Positions 44,401 through 54,239 are shown, numbered from the stretch's first letter. The stretch is DNA of 64,000 nucleotides from Planktothrix sp. FACHB-1365 (GCF_014697575.1 NZ_JACJSC010000011.1:62001-126000), one strand, 5' to 3'. A program made the numbers and translations. The notes: generated by a model not told the origin, from the sequence alone.

Positions 44401-46370
44401 GTGGGAATTAAAATCGTCACCGATGGCCCTTGATCGGGAAATTGATGCTCAAAAACTCCGACTTGTTTATGAATTGCCCAGTTAGGTTGTTGAATGCTTC
44501 CTGCAATTCCCCGACGTTGAAAAGCTTCTTGTAACGCTTGAATAGAAGCTTTAAAACTATTGGGTTTTGCAAGGGCTGAATTTGCTGTTGAACCGGGAAT
44601 TGCTCGCCAATGATATAGAATTAAAGGTAAATGAGCAATCTGATGACAAATTTCCGTTGCTCTTAAGGCAAAATCATAATCCTGGGCTCCTTCAAATCCA
44701 ATTCTAAATCCCCCCAATTGTTCAAAGATTTCTCGTTTCACTCCCCACAAATGACCGATATACATATAGGATAAAAGCAGTTCGGGTGACCAATCTGGTT
44801 TAAATTGAGGAGCAAAACGATTACCTTGACTATCAATTTTATCATCATCGGAATAAAGAAACTCTGTTTCTGGATGTTCCCCTAAATATAAGGCGATTTC
44901 TGCTAAAGCATCGAGGGTGAGTTGATCATCATGATCTAAAAACAGTAAAAATTCTCCGGTTGCTAAACTTGCTGCACTATTACTCGCTTGACTAATATTG
45001 CCATTTTCTGGACGAAATATCACACGAATACGCGAATCTTGTTTTTGCCATTGGTTTAATCGTTTTTGAATTTCTGGATGGGTACTTCCATCATCTGCAA
45101 TACAAAGTTCCCAATTGACGTAAATTTGTTGAGTAACACTGGCGATCGCTTTTTCTAAATATTCTACTAAAGGATTATATACTGGCATAATCACAGATAG
45201 TTTAGGAAGCTTTGATATATCCTTTTTTAACCGAGAATGTAAGAACATCTGGACTCTTTGATTCCACTGATTAACATTTAACCAAGCTTCATAGGGTTTT
45301 AGACTTTGGGAACTAACAAAATCAGAGGGTTTAACTGGAATAATTTCTGATGGAATGGGTTGAGTTTTATTCAGCTTTAATTCAGTATTTAAACCCTCAA
45401 TTTCCCGTTCTAAATTTCTAATTTTTAGCCAATCTTGACAGATCCAAGCTTGAGGAGGATCGGAAGGTTGCCACTGTGACCAGGATAACTGAGGTTCGGT
45501 ATTTAAAGGGGAAGATTCAGCTTCTAATGCCAAATATAAATCTAAAGCTTTGGGGAAATATTGTTTAATAATTTCAGATCTATAGTTTGGAATTGATTTA
45601 GATTTTAATAAATTAGGTTGAATAATTTGATCATAGTTTGGATGAGATAAATCTAAGGTAAAATCTTTATTGATTTTATTAATAAACTCCTGGTTATTAT
45701 CAATTAAATAATGAACATTAATTAATACACATTTAGCAGAGTTTTTACGATAAAATTCTAATATTTTTTGATTATATAAAATCCATGAATCAATCGCAAG
45801 TTGAGGATTTTGTTGAATTAAATCATCTGTTCCTCGACGATACAAAGAATCAACAACTTCCCAAGGGGAGCGATAGACAAAAATAAACTTAGCTTGGGGT
45901 ATTAAGGTTTGCCAAAAGTTTAAGAATAATGTCGTGCGTGGATCTTTCCATCCCCAGAGATTTCGTTGAGATTTTCGGGTGATTAAGGTTTTAGCGGCTG
46001 TTACATATTCAGGTAAGATTTGTTTATGGGGTTGAATCATCCATCCCTCAATATTTAAGTTTTGCGATCGCAATACGGTTTGATGAAACTGGACGAACTC
46101 AACATCCTCAAAATGGCCCCTAATATTACCCGTATTAGCTCCAATTAATTGATCCCCTAAATAGACACCAGCTTCTTGCAAAATAGTAGCAATTAAGGAC
46201 GTTCCTGAACGGTGCATTCCCGTAATTACTAATACCGTTGTATGGGGAGTCGTGACAATTCCTGGTGATGGCATTAATAACTCCGTACTAGGGGGAGAAG
46301 TTGGGACTGGGGAAGAACTAGAGATAGGAATTTGGGGTTCGAGGGAACGCAAAATATCAGATTCTCGCAT
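41442..46370 (-). CDS. Sulfotransferase-like plus four-domain glycosyltransferase protein
   Basis: 1642 aa, soluble. Order: P-loop sulfotransferase-like domain (about 45-275, I-T-G-M-H-R-S-G-T-S-L), GT2 domain 1 (about 390-600, L-S-V-I-M-P-V-Y-N-P with D-D-G-S and L-F-L-D-H-D-D), GT2 domain 2 (about 650-900, V-T-I-L-I-P-T-K-N with L-F-L-N-N-D-T-E-V), GT4 domain (about 915-1310, with E-S-F-P-R-V-I-L-E-A-M-N-Y-G), GT2 domain 3 (about 1370-1600, V-S-V-C-I-P-T-Y-N-G with S-D-D-S-S-T-D). The acidic D-x-D-like triads are intact in all GT2 units. It should build a branched, possibly sulfated, cell-surface polysaccharide. The GT4-GT2 linker carries an in-frame 38-bp palindrome (42321-42358). Confidence 0.85.
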   Translation of the reverse strand: MRESDILRSLEPQIPISSSSPVPTSPPSTELLMPSPGIVTTPHTTVLVITGMHRSGTSLIATILQEAGVYLGDQLIGANTGNIRGHFEDVEFVQFHQTVLRSQNLNIEGWMIQPHKQILPEYVTAAKTLITRKSQRNLWGWKDPRTTLFLNFWQTLIPQAKFIFVYRSPWEVVDSLYRRGTDDLIQQNPQLAIDSWILYNQKILEFYRKNSAKCVLINVHYLIDNNQEFINKINKDFTLDLSHPNYDQIIQPNLLKSKSIPNYRSEIIKQYFPKALDLYLALEAESSPLNTEPQLSWSQWQPSDPPQAWICQDWLKIRNLEREIEGLNTELKLNKTQPIPSEIIPVKPSDFVSSQSLKPYEAWLNVNQWNQRVQMFLHSRLKKDISKLPKLSVIMPVYNPLVEYLEKAIASVTQQIYVNWELCIADDGSTHPEIQKRLNQWQKQDSRIRVIFRPENGNISQASNSAASLATGEFLLFLDHDDQLTLDALAEIALYLGEHPETEFLYSDDDKIDSQGNRFAPQFKPDWSPELLLSYMYIGHLWGVKREIFEQLGGFRIGFEGAQDYDFALRATEICHQIAHLPLILYHWRAIPGSTANSALAKPNSFKASIQALQEAFQRRGIAGSIQQPNWAIHKQVGVFEHQFPDQGPSVTILIPTKNQKQLLEACLSSLKKTTYQNYQIVIIDNGSDDTNTLAYLEQIPLQVLKIETPDKTFNFAAIHNQAVQQIQSDYILFLNNDTEVISPHWLSQMMGYAQIQGVGAVGAKLVFPNEKIQHAGVVHGLHQGLAGHGFKLRPSKANGYLSYIQVVRNYSAVSAACLLTPRNLFLEMGGFDSEQFAVAYNDVDYCYRLSEKGWRSVYCPTAELIHHEGATRGYEDSPQEVAAFRHLYGNKVDPYYSPHLSLADEHFRIQPRRFFLGSMKKRLRVLIASHLLDLTGAPLHQYEIAVELAKAGLIEPIVFSFQEGLLQTEYQKQGIQVMICKPYPLDVKYDLDTYNLIIQKLSQQLSKLKIDVFYVNTLPNFFLVDCAQRLGIPCIWNIHESEPLESYFQGLNEEITRHALECFRFPYRVVFVSSETQKNYLNLNYSHNFTVIYNGINRSSSSMINTTWTREKARESLKIKKDEIVLLLLGTVGSRKGQKDLPLALAKLPPEWQKKVKILMVGDRPSFYSDELKTLVRSLPIVLQEKINIIPETPDTERYYKAGDIFILTSRIESFPRVILEAMNYGLPIIATPVFGVKEQVKQGVNGLFYPPGNIDALAKVITQLLTDEKLRSHLAQNSLKVLDRFNNFEQMVESYRQILQEAYLSGSPVSDSPKILPEFKGLASDMKSLNVGYKSPPVETLHATSLQAGLGESICSIYNGMSYELPLVSVCIPTYNGEKYLAEALSSVVDQTYPHLEIIISDDSSTDKTLEIIQSFQKNCSLKVSLFQHEQYGLAQNWNYCVSQAHGKYIKFLFQDDLLEPNCLEELVNLAETDTEIGLVFSPRNIILSPEATANQILLRAYYGYQDLHQNWSNLKSIQTGKDLLTDPQLLQSPLNKIGEPSTVLIKKAAIEQLGGFDSEFKQLLDLDLWLRLMGCYKIGFINQKLSGFRLHSDQQTLKNAESGYSELRKFYQKLYTHPDYSFLSDDLKNLVGQIYQGYL
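42321..42358. repeat. 38-bp perfect palindrome inside the glycosyltransferase gene
   Basis: cgcctgtagagacgttgca pairs completely with its mirror half, with no loop. The core occurs again at 57283-57308, with relatives at about 19379, 19894 and 35494. It lies in a linker (residues about 1340-1352), and the frame is kept. Confidence 0.92.
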
Positions 46371-46844
46371 AGATAGTCAGTGTTAATAATTTTACTGCTG
46401 TTAGAGTAAAACTTAAATTAATCTTAAGTTTTAGGCTTCGGCTTAAATTTAGCTTTATTAATTCTATCTTTAATGAAATGTATAGTCTCATTAAATTTTG
46501 TTTCAAAAGCCAGAAAACTTGAAAAATTTTACAGCACATCCCCAATAAGATGATATACTTAGTTTCAGATTGAATACATCTTCCAACTGTTTTAAGCCTT
46601 AAACCTTACTCGTTTTGACTTTCACAGGGTTCCCTCCTCCCCCACCCCAAATTTCTCACTGACCTGCTACTAAAATTGCTGAAACCGTTCTGCACAACAG
46701 GACGCATTATTCCTATTTAATATTTCTCTGCTCAATAAACTTCGTTGCGCTAGATAGTTTGTTGGGTTAGGGATGTTGCTGGCTATTAAATCTAATAGCC
46801 CAGACTCGACTTGCCTTTGTTAGATAATTGAGGACGAAAATATT
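46371..46844. other. Intergenic region upstream of the giant PPC-repeat gene
   Basis: About 470 bp, AT-rich, no credible gene. The sequence ggctattaaatctaatagcc at 46781-46800 is a perfect 8-4-8 inverted repeat 45 bp before the ATG, which may be an operator or RNA hairpin. GAGGA lies 10 bases before the ATG at 46845. Confidence 0.5.
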
Positions 46845-49800
46845 ATGCCTGATCTATATTATGAGGATAGCTTAGAATCTTCTGGGTACTTAGGATGGCC
46901 TGAAGGATGGAACTCCTACCCTAACTTGGTACTTCAGTCTGGGGATACCGATACATTTACCTTTGAGGTAGCATCAACGGGATATGTCGATGTCTCTCTC
47001 TATTCCGATGAAACTAGCGGGAACTTAGACTTTTCAGTAACCAACTCGAATGGAGAGGTGGAAACTACTTCTAATAATCTTGGTAGTTATTCAGAATATG
47101 GCTCTTTCTATTCTGATTACGGTGGAACTTATACAGTTGAAGTTACAGATTCAACGGGAGCAGGAAACTCGAACTACACTCTAACCTTGAATACACCTTC
47201 CTACTACGACAGCTATGACTATAGCTATCCCGATTATTCGTACTACGACATCTACGACTATAGCTATTCCGATTACTCGTACTACGACCCCTACAGCTAT
47301 AGCTATTCCGATTACTCGTACTACGACCCCTACAACTATAGCTACGACTATAGCTACGACTATAGCTACGACTATAGCTACGACTATAGCTACGACTATA
47401 GCTATTCCGATTACTCGTACTACGACACCTACAACAGCTACAACAGCTACAACACCTACAACAGCTACAACACCTACAACACCTACAACAGCTACAACAC
47501 CTACAACACCTACAACAGCTACAACACCTACACCAGCTACAACACCTACAACGACCCGTACTATTATACCAGTTACTACGATCCATACTACATAGATCCA
47601 TACTACATAGATCCATACTGGTACGGCTCGACTACTATCACTAATGATGGTTTGTACAATTCAAGCCAAAGCACAGCATGGAATTTATCCATCGATAATA
47701 GTACGAGTTATTGCTACCAATCTAATCTAGCCATTACTGCTGGCGAAGAAGACTGGTTCAAATTTACTGTAGGAAATAATCTTCAAAGCGGAAGCTACTT
47801 ATACCTGTCTTTCAACAGTTATGAAGAAGATCTCAACTTTGAGATTTTAAATCAGAGTGGCACTGTCGTGCAGTCAGGTAAAACCTGGAATTACGGTTAC
47901 GAAAATGTTGACATAAGTACATTCACAGCCGGAACCTACTCCATTAAAGTCTATGGTAGCAATGAAGAAAACTATGGTTGGACAGGTAGTGGTAACTCAA
48001 ACTACAGCATCAGTCTCTATAAACCCGAAGCTGCACTACCAGATCAATATCCCAGCAATAACAGCTTCGATACAGCCGGTGTTTTAACCCAATCAGTCAC
48101 AGAGAATTTAATCACAGATAATGATTATTCAGACTGGTTCAAGTTCACCTTAAATAACGCTCCGGCTCCAGGGAATCAAGTTCGCCTAGATTTTCCATCT
48201 CTGTCTGGCGACCTGAATTTGTCGCTGTACAACCAAGACGGTTATCTGATCAATAGCTCCTACAATTGGTATACGGATCAGGAGGCGGTTGCCCTATCCT
48301 TCTTATCAGCCGGAACTTACTATGTCGAGGTGTCAGGACAAAATGACAGCACCTACAAACTAACCGTTGATGGACTGGGACAAACTTCTGGTTCCGGTGG
48401 TGGGACTAAACCTACGACGATTCCTCCCGATAAATACGATAAGTCTTCACCCTACAATAATGATCAAGCTAATGCTACTACACTGACCTTACCGACGAGT
48501 GGTGTGGTTAACGAAACCAATCTGAGTATTCACAACAACACTGATAAAGATTGGTTTAAGTTTGAACTGCCTGCTCAAGGGGAGCGGTTGGTAGGAAGTA
48601 GCCTAGGTATTAATTTACAGAACTCCCAAGGTGACTTAGACCTAAAACTTTACAATGCCAACAAAGTACAAATCGCTTCTTCAGAAACCTCCAATAACAC
48701 TGAAACCATTAATTTAGATAGCCTAGCTGGAGGAACTTACTACGCTGAAGTCTATGGCTGGAACCAAGCCACCAACTCTAACTACAGCCTAACGCTGAAC
48801 GCACCCCCGAAAACTACTACCACCCCAGATCAGCCTTCTAGCATTGAGGACGATCACTTTGAAGAGAATGATTTTATCGACGCTGCTAAGGATCTGAAAA
48901 ACGATGGTAAAAATATTCCTTTGAGTCAGCTAGTTAGCAAATCGGGTGATGATGACTACTTCAAGTTTACCGTTCCTGATAAGGTCAAAGCGGGTAGCGA
49001 ACTGAGTATCGCCTTTACCAATGCCGTTGCTGACTTAGACTTAGAACTTTACGATGCCAATCAACAACTCATTGATGGTTCCTGGTCATCGAATAATGGC
49101 GAAAGCATTGATATTAGTAGTCTAACCCCCGGAGAATACTATGCTCGTGTCTCCATGTGGAATGGTAAAGCCAGTGGTTACACCCTGAACGTTAACTTTG
49201 TAACCGATGAACCCTCCACTGTTCCTGGTGCCAATAGCCAAGATGATGATCCCTTTGAACAAAATGATTCTCTGAATGGTGCGACTCCCCTGGCTCCGGT
49301 CAATGGAGTGATCAATCAACAGAACTTGATAATTAAATCCGGTGATGATGACTACTTCCAGTTTGAGGTTCCTAATAGCTTAGAAGCTGATAGCGCTTTA
49401 AGTATTAGTTTCCAACACAATCAAGGAGATCTGGACTTAGAACTGTATGACTCTGATGGTCAGCCAGTAGGAAGTTCAGCAACGGTTGGGAACCAAGAAA
49501 GCATCAGCTTAGAAGGACTGGCGGCGGGAACCTACAAGGCTCGAGTGTTTGGGTATGGAGGAGCCAGTAACCCCAACTACAACTTAACGGTTACAGGATT
49601 AGGTGCTTCTAGTTCCACAACAACACCGATCTCTGGTGATGATCGCTTGGAAGAAAATGATACTCAACAAACTGCTTCTGAAGTGAAGTTAGAAACCAAT
49701 GGTCAAGCCAACCTGGACAATCTAGTTATTAAAGCCAATGACCCGGATTACTTCAAGTTTGTCCTGCCAGATGTAGCCAATCGCTTACCGGGTAGCAATT

Positions 49801-52800
49801 TGAGTATTAATTTTACTCACAAAGATGGCGACCTAGATTTGGAACTGCTGGATGCTGCTGGAAACATCGTTCAAAGTTCTAACGGAGTTGGGAATGGTGA
49901 AAGTATTAACTTGGATGACTTAGCGGGCGGAACCTACTTTGCTAAAGTTTCGGGTTATGGAACTGCCGAGAATACCTATAGCCTGTCTATTCAAGCTCAG
50001 ACCATTACCTCTAGTTCCAGTAACACCAGTAACAGTGGAGACGATAAATTTGAACCCAATGATAATCAAGCAGGTGCAACTGATTTAGCCAAAGAATTTG
50101 TCAACAAAACGGTTGCTTTACCTGGGTTACAAATTGTTGCTGAAAATGAAGATTGGTTTAAGTTTACAACCAATGCCAAAGGCGGCATTAACGACCAAGT
50201 TTCCATTGCTTTTGCATCCAAGAAAGATGGAGATCTGGATTTAGAACTGCTGGATAAGGATGGAAAAACCATTAGTATTTCAGAGGGCATAGAAAATTCA
50301 GAAACAATTTCTTTATCGGGTTTAGCAGCCGGAGAATATTATGCCAAAGTCTATGGTTACGGAAAATCCAGTAATCAATATACCCTGAACGTTACTGCTC
50401 CTGTTGAGGGTAAACCAACGAAGCCAGATCAAAGCAGCACTGAAACCTATGAACCGAATGAAACCTTTGGGGAGGCTAAACCTGTTCCAACGACTATTAT
50501 CCGTCAACTTGGCTCTACCCCAACCTATGGCATTCAAGGTCTGAAGATTACACCGGAAGACGTTGCCGTTGATCCAACACTCCCACCCCCCCCTGATCAA
50601 GATTGGTTCAAGTTTACTTTGCCAGAACAAGGTCAAGTGGGCAATCAAGTTGCGATCGCCTTTAATAACGCAGACGGAGATCTGGATCTGCAACTTTATA
50701 ATGCTGAGGGTAATATCCTGCGGGAATCCGCTGGAGCGGGAAATCAAGAAGTTATTGATCTGAATGGACTTTCCGCCGGAGATTATCTGGTGAAAGTGTT
50801 TGGTTATAAAGATGCCACAAACCCAGTCTACGATCTGGAGATTACCGCACCGATCCCGAAAACCAACAGTACCCAAAACACCACCATTGAAGCCGATCAA
50901 TACGAAGAAAATGAAACCTTTGAGACTGCCAAAGACTTCCTGAATCGTAAACAAGTCGGTACTCTGGAGCAAAACTTTGCCGTATCGGGTCTGACCCTGC
51001 ATAAAACCGACGACCAAGATTTCTTCCAGTTCAAAGCAGCCAAGACCGAAACCCTGAATCTGGCCGTTGACTTTAACCAAGACTTAGGGGACGTTGACCT
51101 GGAAATTTATGACGATACCCAAACGTTAGTGGCGGCATCGAAAACCAGTAACAGTCAAGAACAGGTGTCTTTTAAAGCCGAAAAAGACAAAACCTACTAT
51201 GTCAGAGTCTTTGGTAATGATTCCACCAGTCCCGAATACAACATCAATATTACTTCCAGTGCGGGAGGAAATCAATCTCAGGTGGGCATTGCAGCCGATC
51301 GCTTTGAAGTCAATAATAGTCTGCCAACGGCGACGGAACTGCGAGAGTTGGTCTCAACCACAACAGGTTTGAGTCTGCATACGACCACTGACGAAGATTG
51401 GTTTGAGTTCACACCGAAAGCCGTAGGTACTAAAGACAATCAAATCTTTATCAACTACGACCCAGCCACTCCGTTAACTTTGGAATTGTATGACAAAGAC
51501 AATAATAAACTCCAAACCGGAGCAACCGACGACGAGAAAGCAGGTTTCCAAAGCATTTCCTTAGACCAACTCGGAGATGGAACAACCAGCTACTACGCCA
51601 AGGTGTCTGGAAGTACCCCCGGCAACTATGAGTTAGGATTGAACGCCCCGGATGAAGCTCCCGTTACCCCCGATGAATGGACAGTGATGGTCTACATGGC
51701 GGCGGATAACTACCTCTCGGAAGAAGGGTTGATCGATATCAACGAAATGGAAGCGGTTGATCTGCCCGATAACGTGAATGTGGTGGTTCAATATGATGGT
51801 ATCGAAAACGGAGATACCAAACGGGGTGCGATTCAACGGGACTCCAATACTTCTGTTGTTTCCAGTAAGCTGACGGCTGTGGATGAAGCCAATCCAGAAC
51901 TCAATAGCGGAGATCCTCAAACCTTAACCGACTTTATTAAATGGGGTCAAGAAAACTACGCGGCAGATAAATACGCGGTGGTGGTTTGGGATCATGGTCG
52001 GGGTCTGAGTGGTGTGGCTTGGGACGAAACCAGTGGCTATGCGAATTTGTCCGTTAAAGAAGTCAGTCAAGCGATTAAAGACGCTGGTTTAGGATCTCAA
52101 CTTGAACTGGTTGGTTTTGATGCGGGTTTGATGGGTGTCACCGAACAAGCCTACGAACTCAAAGATGCAACAAAAGTTGTCGTCGCCTCCCAAGAAACTG
52201 AACCCGCCCAAGGATGGGACTATACCGGATGGTTGAATCAATTGGCAAACGCTGACGGTCGTTTGGATACCGACCAAATGAGCAATGCCATCATTGACTC
52301 CTATGAAGCGTCTTATCAAGATTATTCAGAGGGAGGTCTGCAAACCCTCTCAGCAGTTCGGACACAGACTGATAACGGCAAAAAAACCGTCGGCGACGTG
52401 AAAACGGCTTTAGATGAGTTTGTGGATGAAGTTCTGGCGAATGCCTCTGAGGACGATTGGAAGGAAATTGTTCAGGCCCGCTCTTCCGCGACGGAATTTG
52501 CTATTCCTGAGCAACGAGACTTAGGAAGTTTCATGGATGCCATTGCCAACTCAGGCGTTACAGAAACCATTGCTGACAAGGCTCGGGCTGTGTCTGAAAC
52601 GTTGGAACAAGCCGTGATTGACCAAGTGGACTTAGCGGGTGCTTCTGGTTTGAGTATTTATCTGCCTCCGATTACCGGATCTTACGATAAAGATACTTAC
52701 AAAGCCGAAAACTACAGCTTTGTGGCTGACTCCAAGTGGGAAGACTTCTTAGCTGGTTTGACTAGCGATCGCACCCGTGCGGCTGACCGGAGTTTACGGA

Positions 52801-54239
52801 TTTCTGCCGACTATGCAGAAACTTGCGATGTCAGTGGCAATGTTCTCAGTAACCAAAATAACGATTCTTCTAGCACTGCCTTTGATCTCGGTCTGGTGGT
52901 GGGCGAAGCCCGTGCGTTAACTGACCTGACTCTCGATAATCTCTATAAACCCGATCCCGCAGATCCCGAAAATTCCGATAAACGCAAATCCGACGTTGAC
53001 TACTATCGGTTTGAGATTGCAGATAAGGGAACAGACGCGAACAAAGTCTTCTTAGAATCGACGGTAGAAAACCTGAAATTGGAACTGTTCAAAACTAAAG
53101 AAGATGGCAGTTTGGGTTCGAAGGTAGCTTCCTCGACCGATCCCGCTAACCCAGAAGTGAGTTTGAAAGATCAGGAGGCGGGAACCTACTATGTGAAAGT
53201 CTCCGTTAATGGTTCTCCCACTGATGCGTTTAACCCTGAATACAGTCTGACGGTTCATGCACCGGATGAACCTGCTGCGGCACCGGTAGATCCGACTGTC
53301 CCTGAAGAACCCGCTCCTCCAGGAACGCCTCCTGCATCTACACTTAAAGTGAAAGATGCTCTCGAAGGTAGTGGCGATAATAACACTCCTGCTAAAGCCA
53401 GCGATTTAGCGAACTTATCCAATGTCACTGATTCTTGGAAGATTTCTACGGTGTCTTTGACTGAGGGCGATGTAGACTGGTACAAGATTAGTCCAGAACG
53501 GATCTCGGAACTGGCAGCTAATGGTGTTACCGTTAAATTCGATAAAACCGAAAGCAATCTGGATCTGGAAATGTACATGATCCCTGAAGATCTGGATTTA
53601 TCGAAGATCAAACCTGAAGACCTGGATCAATATCGTGTTGATGAGTCCAAAACCACTGATCGGGATTATGAAACTATCAGTTTCTCTAGTGACTCAGCAA
53701 ACAAAAAAGATGAGGTAACAGGTGAAATCGTTCAGAACAACATCTTCGTCAAAGTCTTCCGCAATGAAGAATCCACAACCGCTAGCACTTCCAATTATGA
53801 ATTGACTGTTCTGCGTCGGGAGTTGGATATTGATGGGAATGGTGAGGCTAACATCTCCAGTGATGGCAAGATTTTACTCAAGTATCTGTTTGCACCAGAG
53901 TTGGGAATTGACCTAAATAATCAGCAATTCTCCGACCAACTGACTAACCTGAGCAAAGGAGATCGTACCTATGGTGATCAGATTACTAAGTATCTGGAAG
54001 CTGCTCCCTATCTTGACGTTGATGGGGATGGTAAGGCTAACATCTCCAGTGATGGCAAGATTGTACTCAAGTATCTGTTTGCACCAGAGTTGGGAATTGA
54101 CCTAAATAGTACTGGCTTCTACAACCAACTAGCCACCTATATTGGCCAAAATGCGACTCGCAAAACAGGTCAGGAAGTTAAGGAATTCCTCGACATTTTC
54201 TTCACTGATCAAACGGGTTTGAACAGTACGGGGATTTAG
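46845..54239 (+). CDS. Giant protein: PPC domains, Tyr-rich repeat, clostripain-like domain without catalytic Cys, dockerin-like repeats
   Basis: 2464 aa, no N-terminal signal peptide. A PPC domain (about 20-118) is followed by a low-complexity zone rich in Tyr, Asp, Asn, Ser and Thr (about 122-265), ten more PPC units (about 280-1600, each with a D-D-Y-F-K-F-like strand and a D-L-D-L-E-L-Y strand), a C11 clostripain-like domain (about 1605-1970), two further PPC-like units and two D-x-D-G-[DN]-G-x-A-N-I-S-S-D-G repeats (about 2327 and 2388). The C11 domain keeps W-D-H-G-R-G (His) but has G-F-D-A-G-L-M where the family has G-F-D-A-C-L-M, so the nucleophile is missing. Probably a surface or secreted protein that is not an active protease; non-classical or type I export is assumed. 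Confidence 0.8.
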   Translation: MPDLYYEDSLESSGYLGWPEGWNSYPNLVLQSGDTDTFTFEVASTGYVDVSLYSDETSGNLDFSVTNSNGEVETTSNNLGSYSEYGSFYSDYGGTYTVEVTDSTGAGNSNYTLTLNTPSYYDSYDYSYPDYSYYDIYDYSYSDYSYYDPYSYSYSDYSYYDPYNYSYDYSYDYSYDYSYDYSYDYSYSDYSYYDTYNSYNSYNTYNSYNTYNTYNSYNTYNTYNSYNTYTSYNTYNDPYYYTSYYDPYYIDPYYIDPYWYGSTTITNDGLYNSSQSTAWNLSIDNSTSYCYQSNLAITAGEEDWFKFTVGNNLQSGSYLYLSFNSYEEDLNFEILNQSGTVVQSGKTWNYGYENVDISTFTAGTYSIKVYGSNEENYGWTGSGNSNYSISLYKPEAALPDQYPSNNSFDTAGVLTQSVTENLITDNDYSDWFKFTLNNAPAPGNQVRLDFPSLSGDLNLSLYNQDGYLINSSYNWYTDQEAVALSFLSAGTYYVEVSGQNDSTYKLTVDGLGQTSGSGGGTKPTTIPPDKYDKSSPYNNDQANATTLTLPTSGVVNETNLSIHNNTDKDWFKFELPAQGERLVGSSLGINLQNSQGDLDLKLYNANKVQIASSETSNNTETINLDSLAGGTYYAEVYGWNQATNSNYSLTLNAPPKTTTTPDQPSSIEDDHFEENDFIDAAKDLKNDGKNIPLSQLVSKSGDDDYFKFTVPDKVKAGSELSIAFTNAVADLDLELYDANQQLIDGSWSSNNGESIDISSLTPGEYYARVSMWNGKASGYTLNVNFVTDEPSTVPGANSQDDDPFEQNDSLNGATPLAPVNGVINQQNLIIKSGDDDYFQFEVPNSLEADSALSISFQHNQGDLDLELYDSDGQPVGSSATVGNQESISLEGLAAGTYKARVFGYGGASNPNYNLTVTGLGASSSTTTPISGDDRLEENDTQQTASEVKLETNGQANLDNLVIKANDPDYFKFVLPDVANRLPGSNLSINFTHKDGDLDLELLDAAGNIVQSSNGVGNGESINLDDLAGGTYFAKVSGYGTAENTYSLSIQAQTITSSSSNTSNSGDDKFEPNDNQAGATDLAKEFVNKTVALPGLQIVAENEDWFKFTTNAKGGINDQVSIAFASKKDGDLDLELLDKDGKTISISEGIENSETISLSGLAAGEYYAKVYGYGKSSNQYTLNVTAPVEGKPTKPDQSSTETYEPNETFGEAKPVPTTIIRQLGSTPTYGIQGLKITPEDVAVDPTLPPPPDQDWFKFTLPEQGQVGNQVAIAFNNADGDLDLQLYNAEGNILRESAGAGNQEVIDLNGLSAGDYLVKVFGYKDATNPVYDLEITAPIPKTNSTQNTTIEADQYEENETFETAKDFLNRKQVGTLEQNFAVSGLTLHKTDDQDFFQFKAAKTETLNLAVDFNQDLGDVDLEIYDDTQTLVAASKTSNSQEQVSFKAEKDKTYYVRVFGNDSTSPEYNINITSSAGGNQSQVGIAADRFEVNNSLPTATELRELVSTTTGLSLHTTTDEDWFEFTPKAVGTKDNQIFINYDPATPLTLELYDKDNNKLQTGATDDEKAGFQSISLDQLGDGTTSYYAKVSGSTPGNYELGLNAPDEAPVTPDEWTVMVYMAADNYLSEEGLIDINEMEAVDLPDNVNVVVQYDGIENGDTKRGAIQRDSNTSVVSSKLTAVDEANPELNSGDPQTLTDFIKWGQENYAADKYAVVVWDHGRGLSGVAWDETSGYANLSVKEVSQAIKDAGLGSQLELVGFDAGLMGVTEQAYELKDATKVVVASQETEPAQGWDYTGWLNQLANADGRLDTDQMSNAIIDSYEASYQDYSEGGLQTLSAVRTQTDNGKKTVGDVKTALDEFVDEVLANASEDDWKEIVQARSSATEFAIPEQRDLGSFMDAIANSGVTETIADKARAVSETLEQAVIDQVDLAGASGLSIYLPPITGSYDKDTYKAENYSFVADSKWEDFLAGLTSDRTRAADRSLRISADYAETCDVSGNVLSNQNNDSSSTAFDLGLVVGEARALTDLTLDNLYKPDPADPENSDKRKSDVDYYRFEIADKGTDANKVFLESTVENLKLELFKTKEDGSLGSKVASSTDPANPEVSLKDQEAGTYYVKVSVNGSPTDAFNPEYSLTVHAPDEPAAAPVDPTVPEEPAPPGTPPASTLKVKDALEGSGDNNTPAKASDLANLSNVTDSWKISTVSLTEGDVDWYKISPERISELAANGVTVKFDKTESNLDLEMYMIPEDLDLSKIKPEDLDQYRVDESKTTDRDYETISFSSDSANKKDEVTGEIVQNNIFVKVFRNEESTTASTSNYELTVLRRELDIDGNGEANISSDGKILLKYLFAPELGIDLNNQQFSDQLTNLSKGDRTYGDQITKYLEAAPYLDVDGDGKANISSDGKIVLKYLFAPELGIDLNSTGFYNQLATYIGQNATRKTGQEVKEFLDIFFTDQTGLNSTGI
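47206..47630 (+). repeat. Tyrosine-rich in-frame repeat array
   Basis: Mixed short units: a 12-bp unit tatagctacgac (about six copies, 47336-47403, coding for Tyr-Ser-Tyr-Asp), longer units around tattccgattactcgtacta, and 9-bp units tacaacacc/tacaacagc (47428-47560). The opposite strand is also open but reads as Cys/Ser/Arg-rich low complexity, a shadow. Confidence 0.9.

Noticed and set aside
47143-47616. A cysteine-rich 157-codon frame on the minus strand
   Set aside because: It is the complement of the tyrosine-rich coding repeat and has low complexity with no domain.
50322-51080. A 252-codon minus-strand frame inside the giant PPC gene
   Set aside because: It is antisense to well-conserved PPC repeats and shows no family features.
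46845-54239. An active secreted clostripain protease
   Set aside because: The catalytic cysteine position holds glycine, and there is no N-terminal signal peptide.
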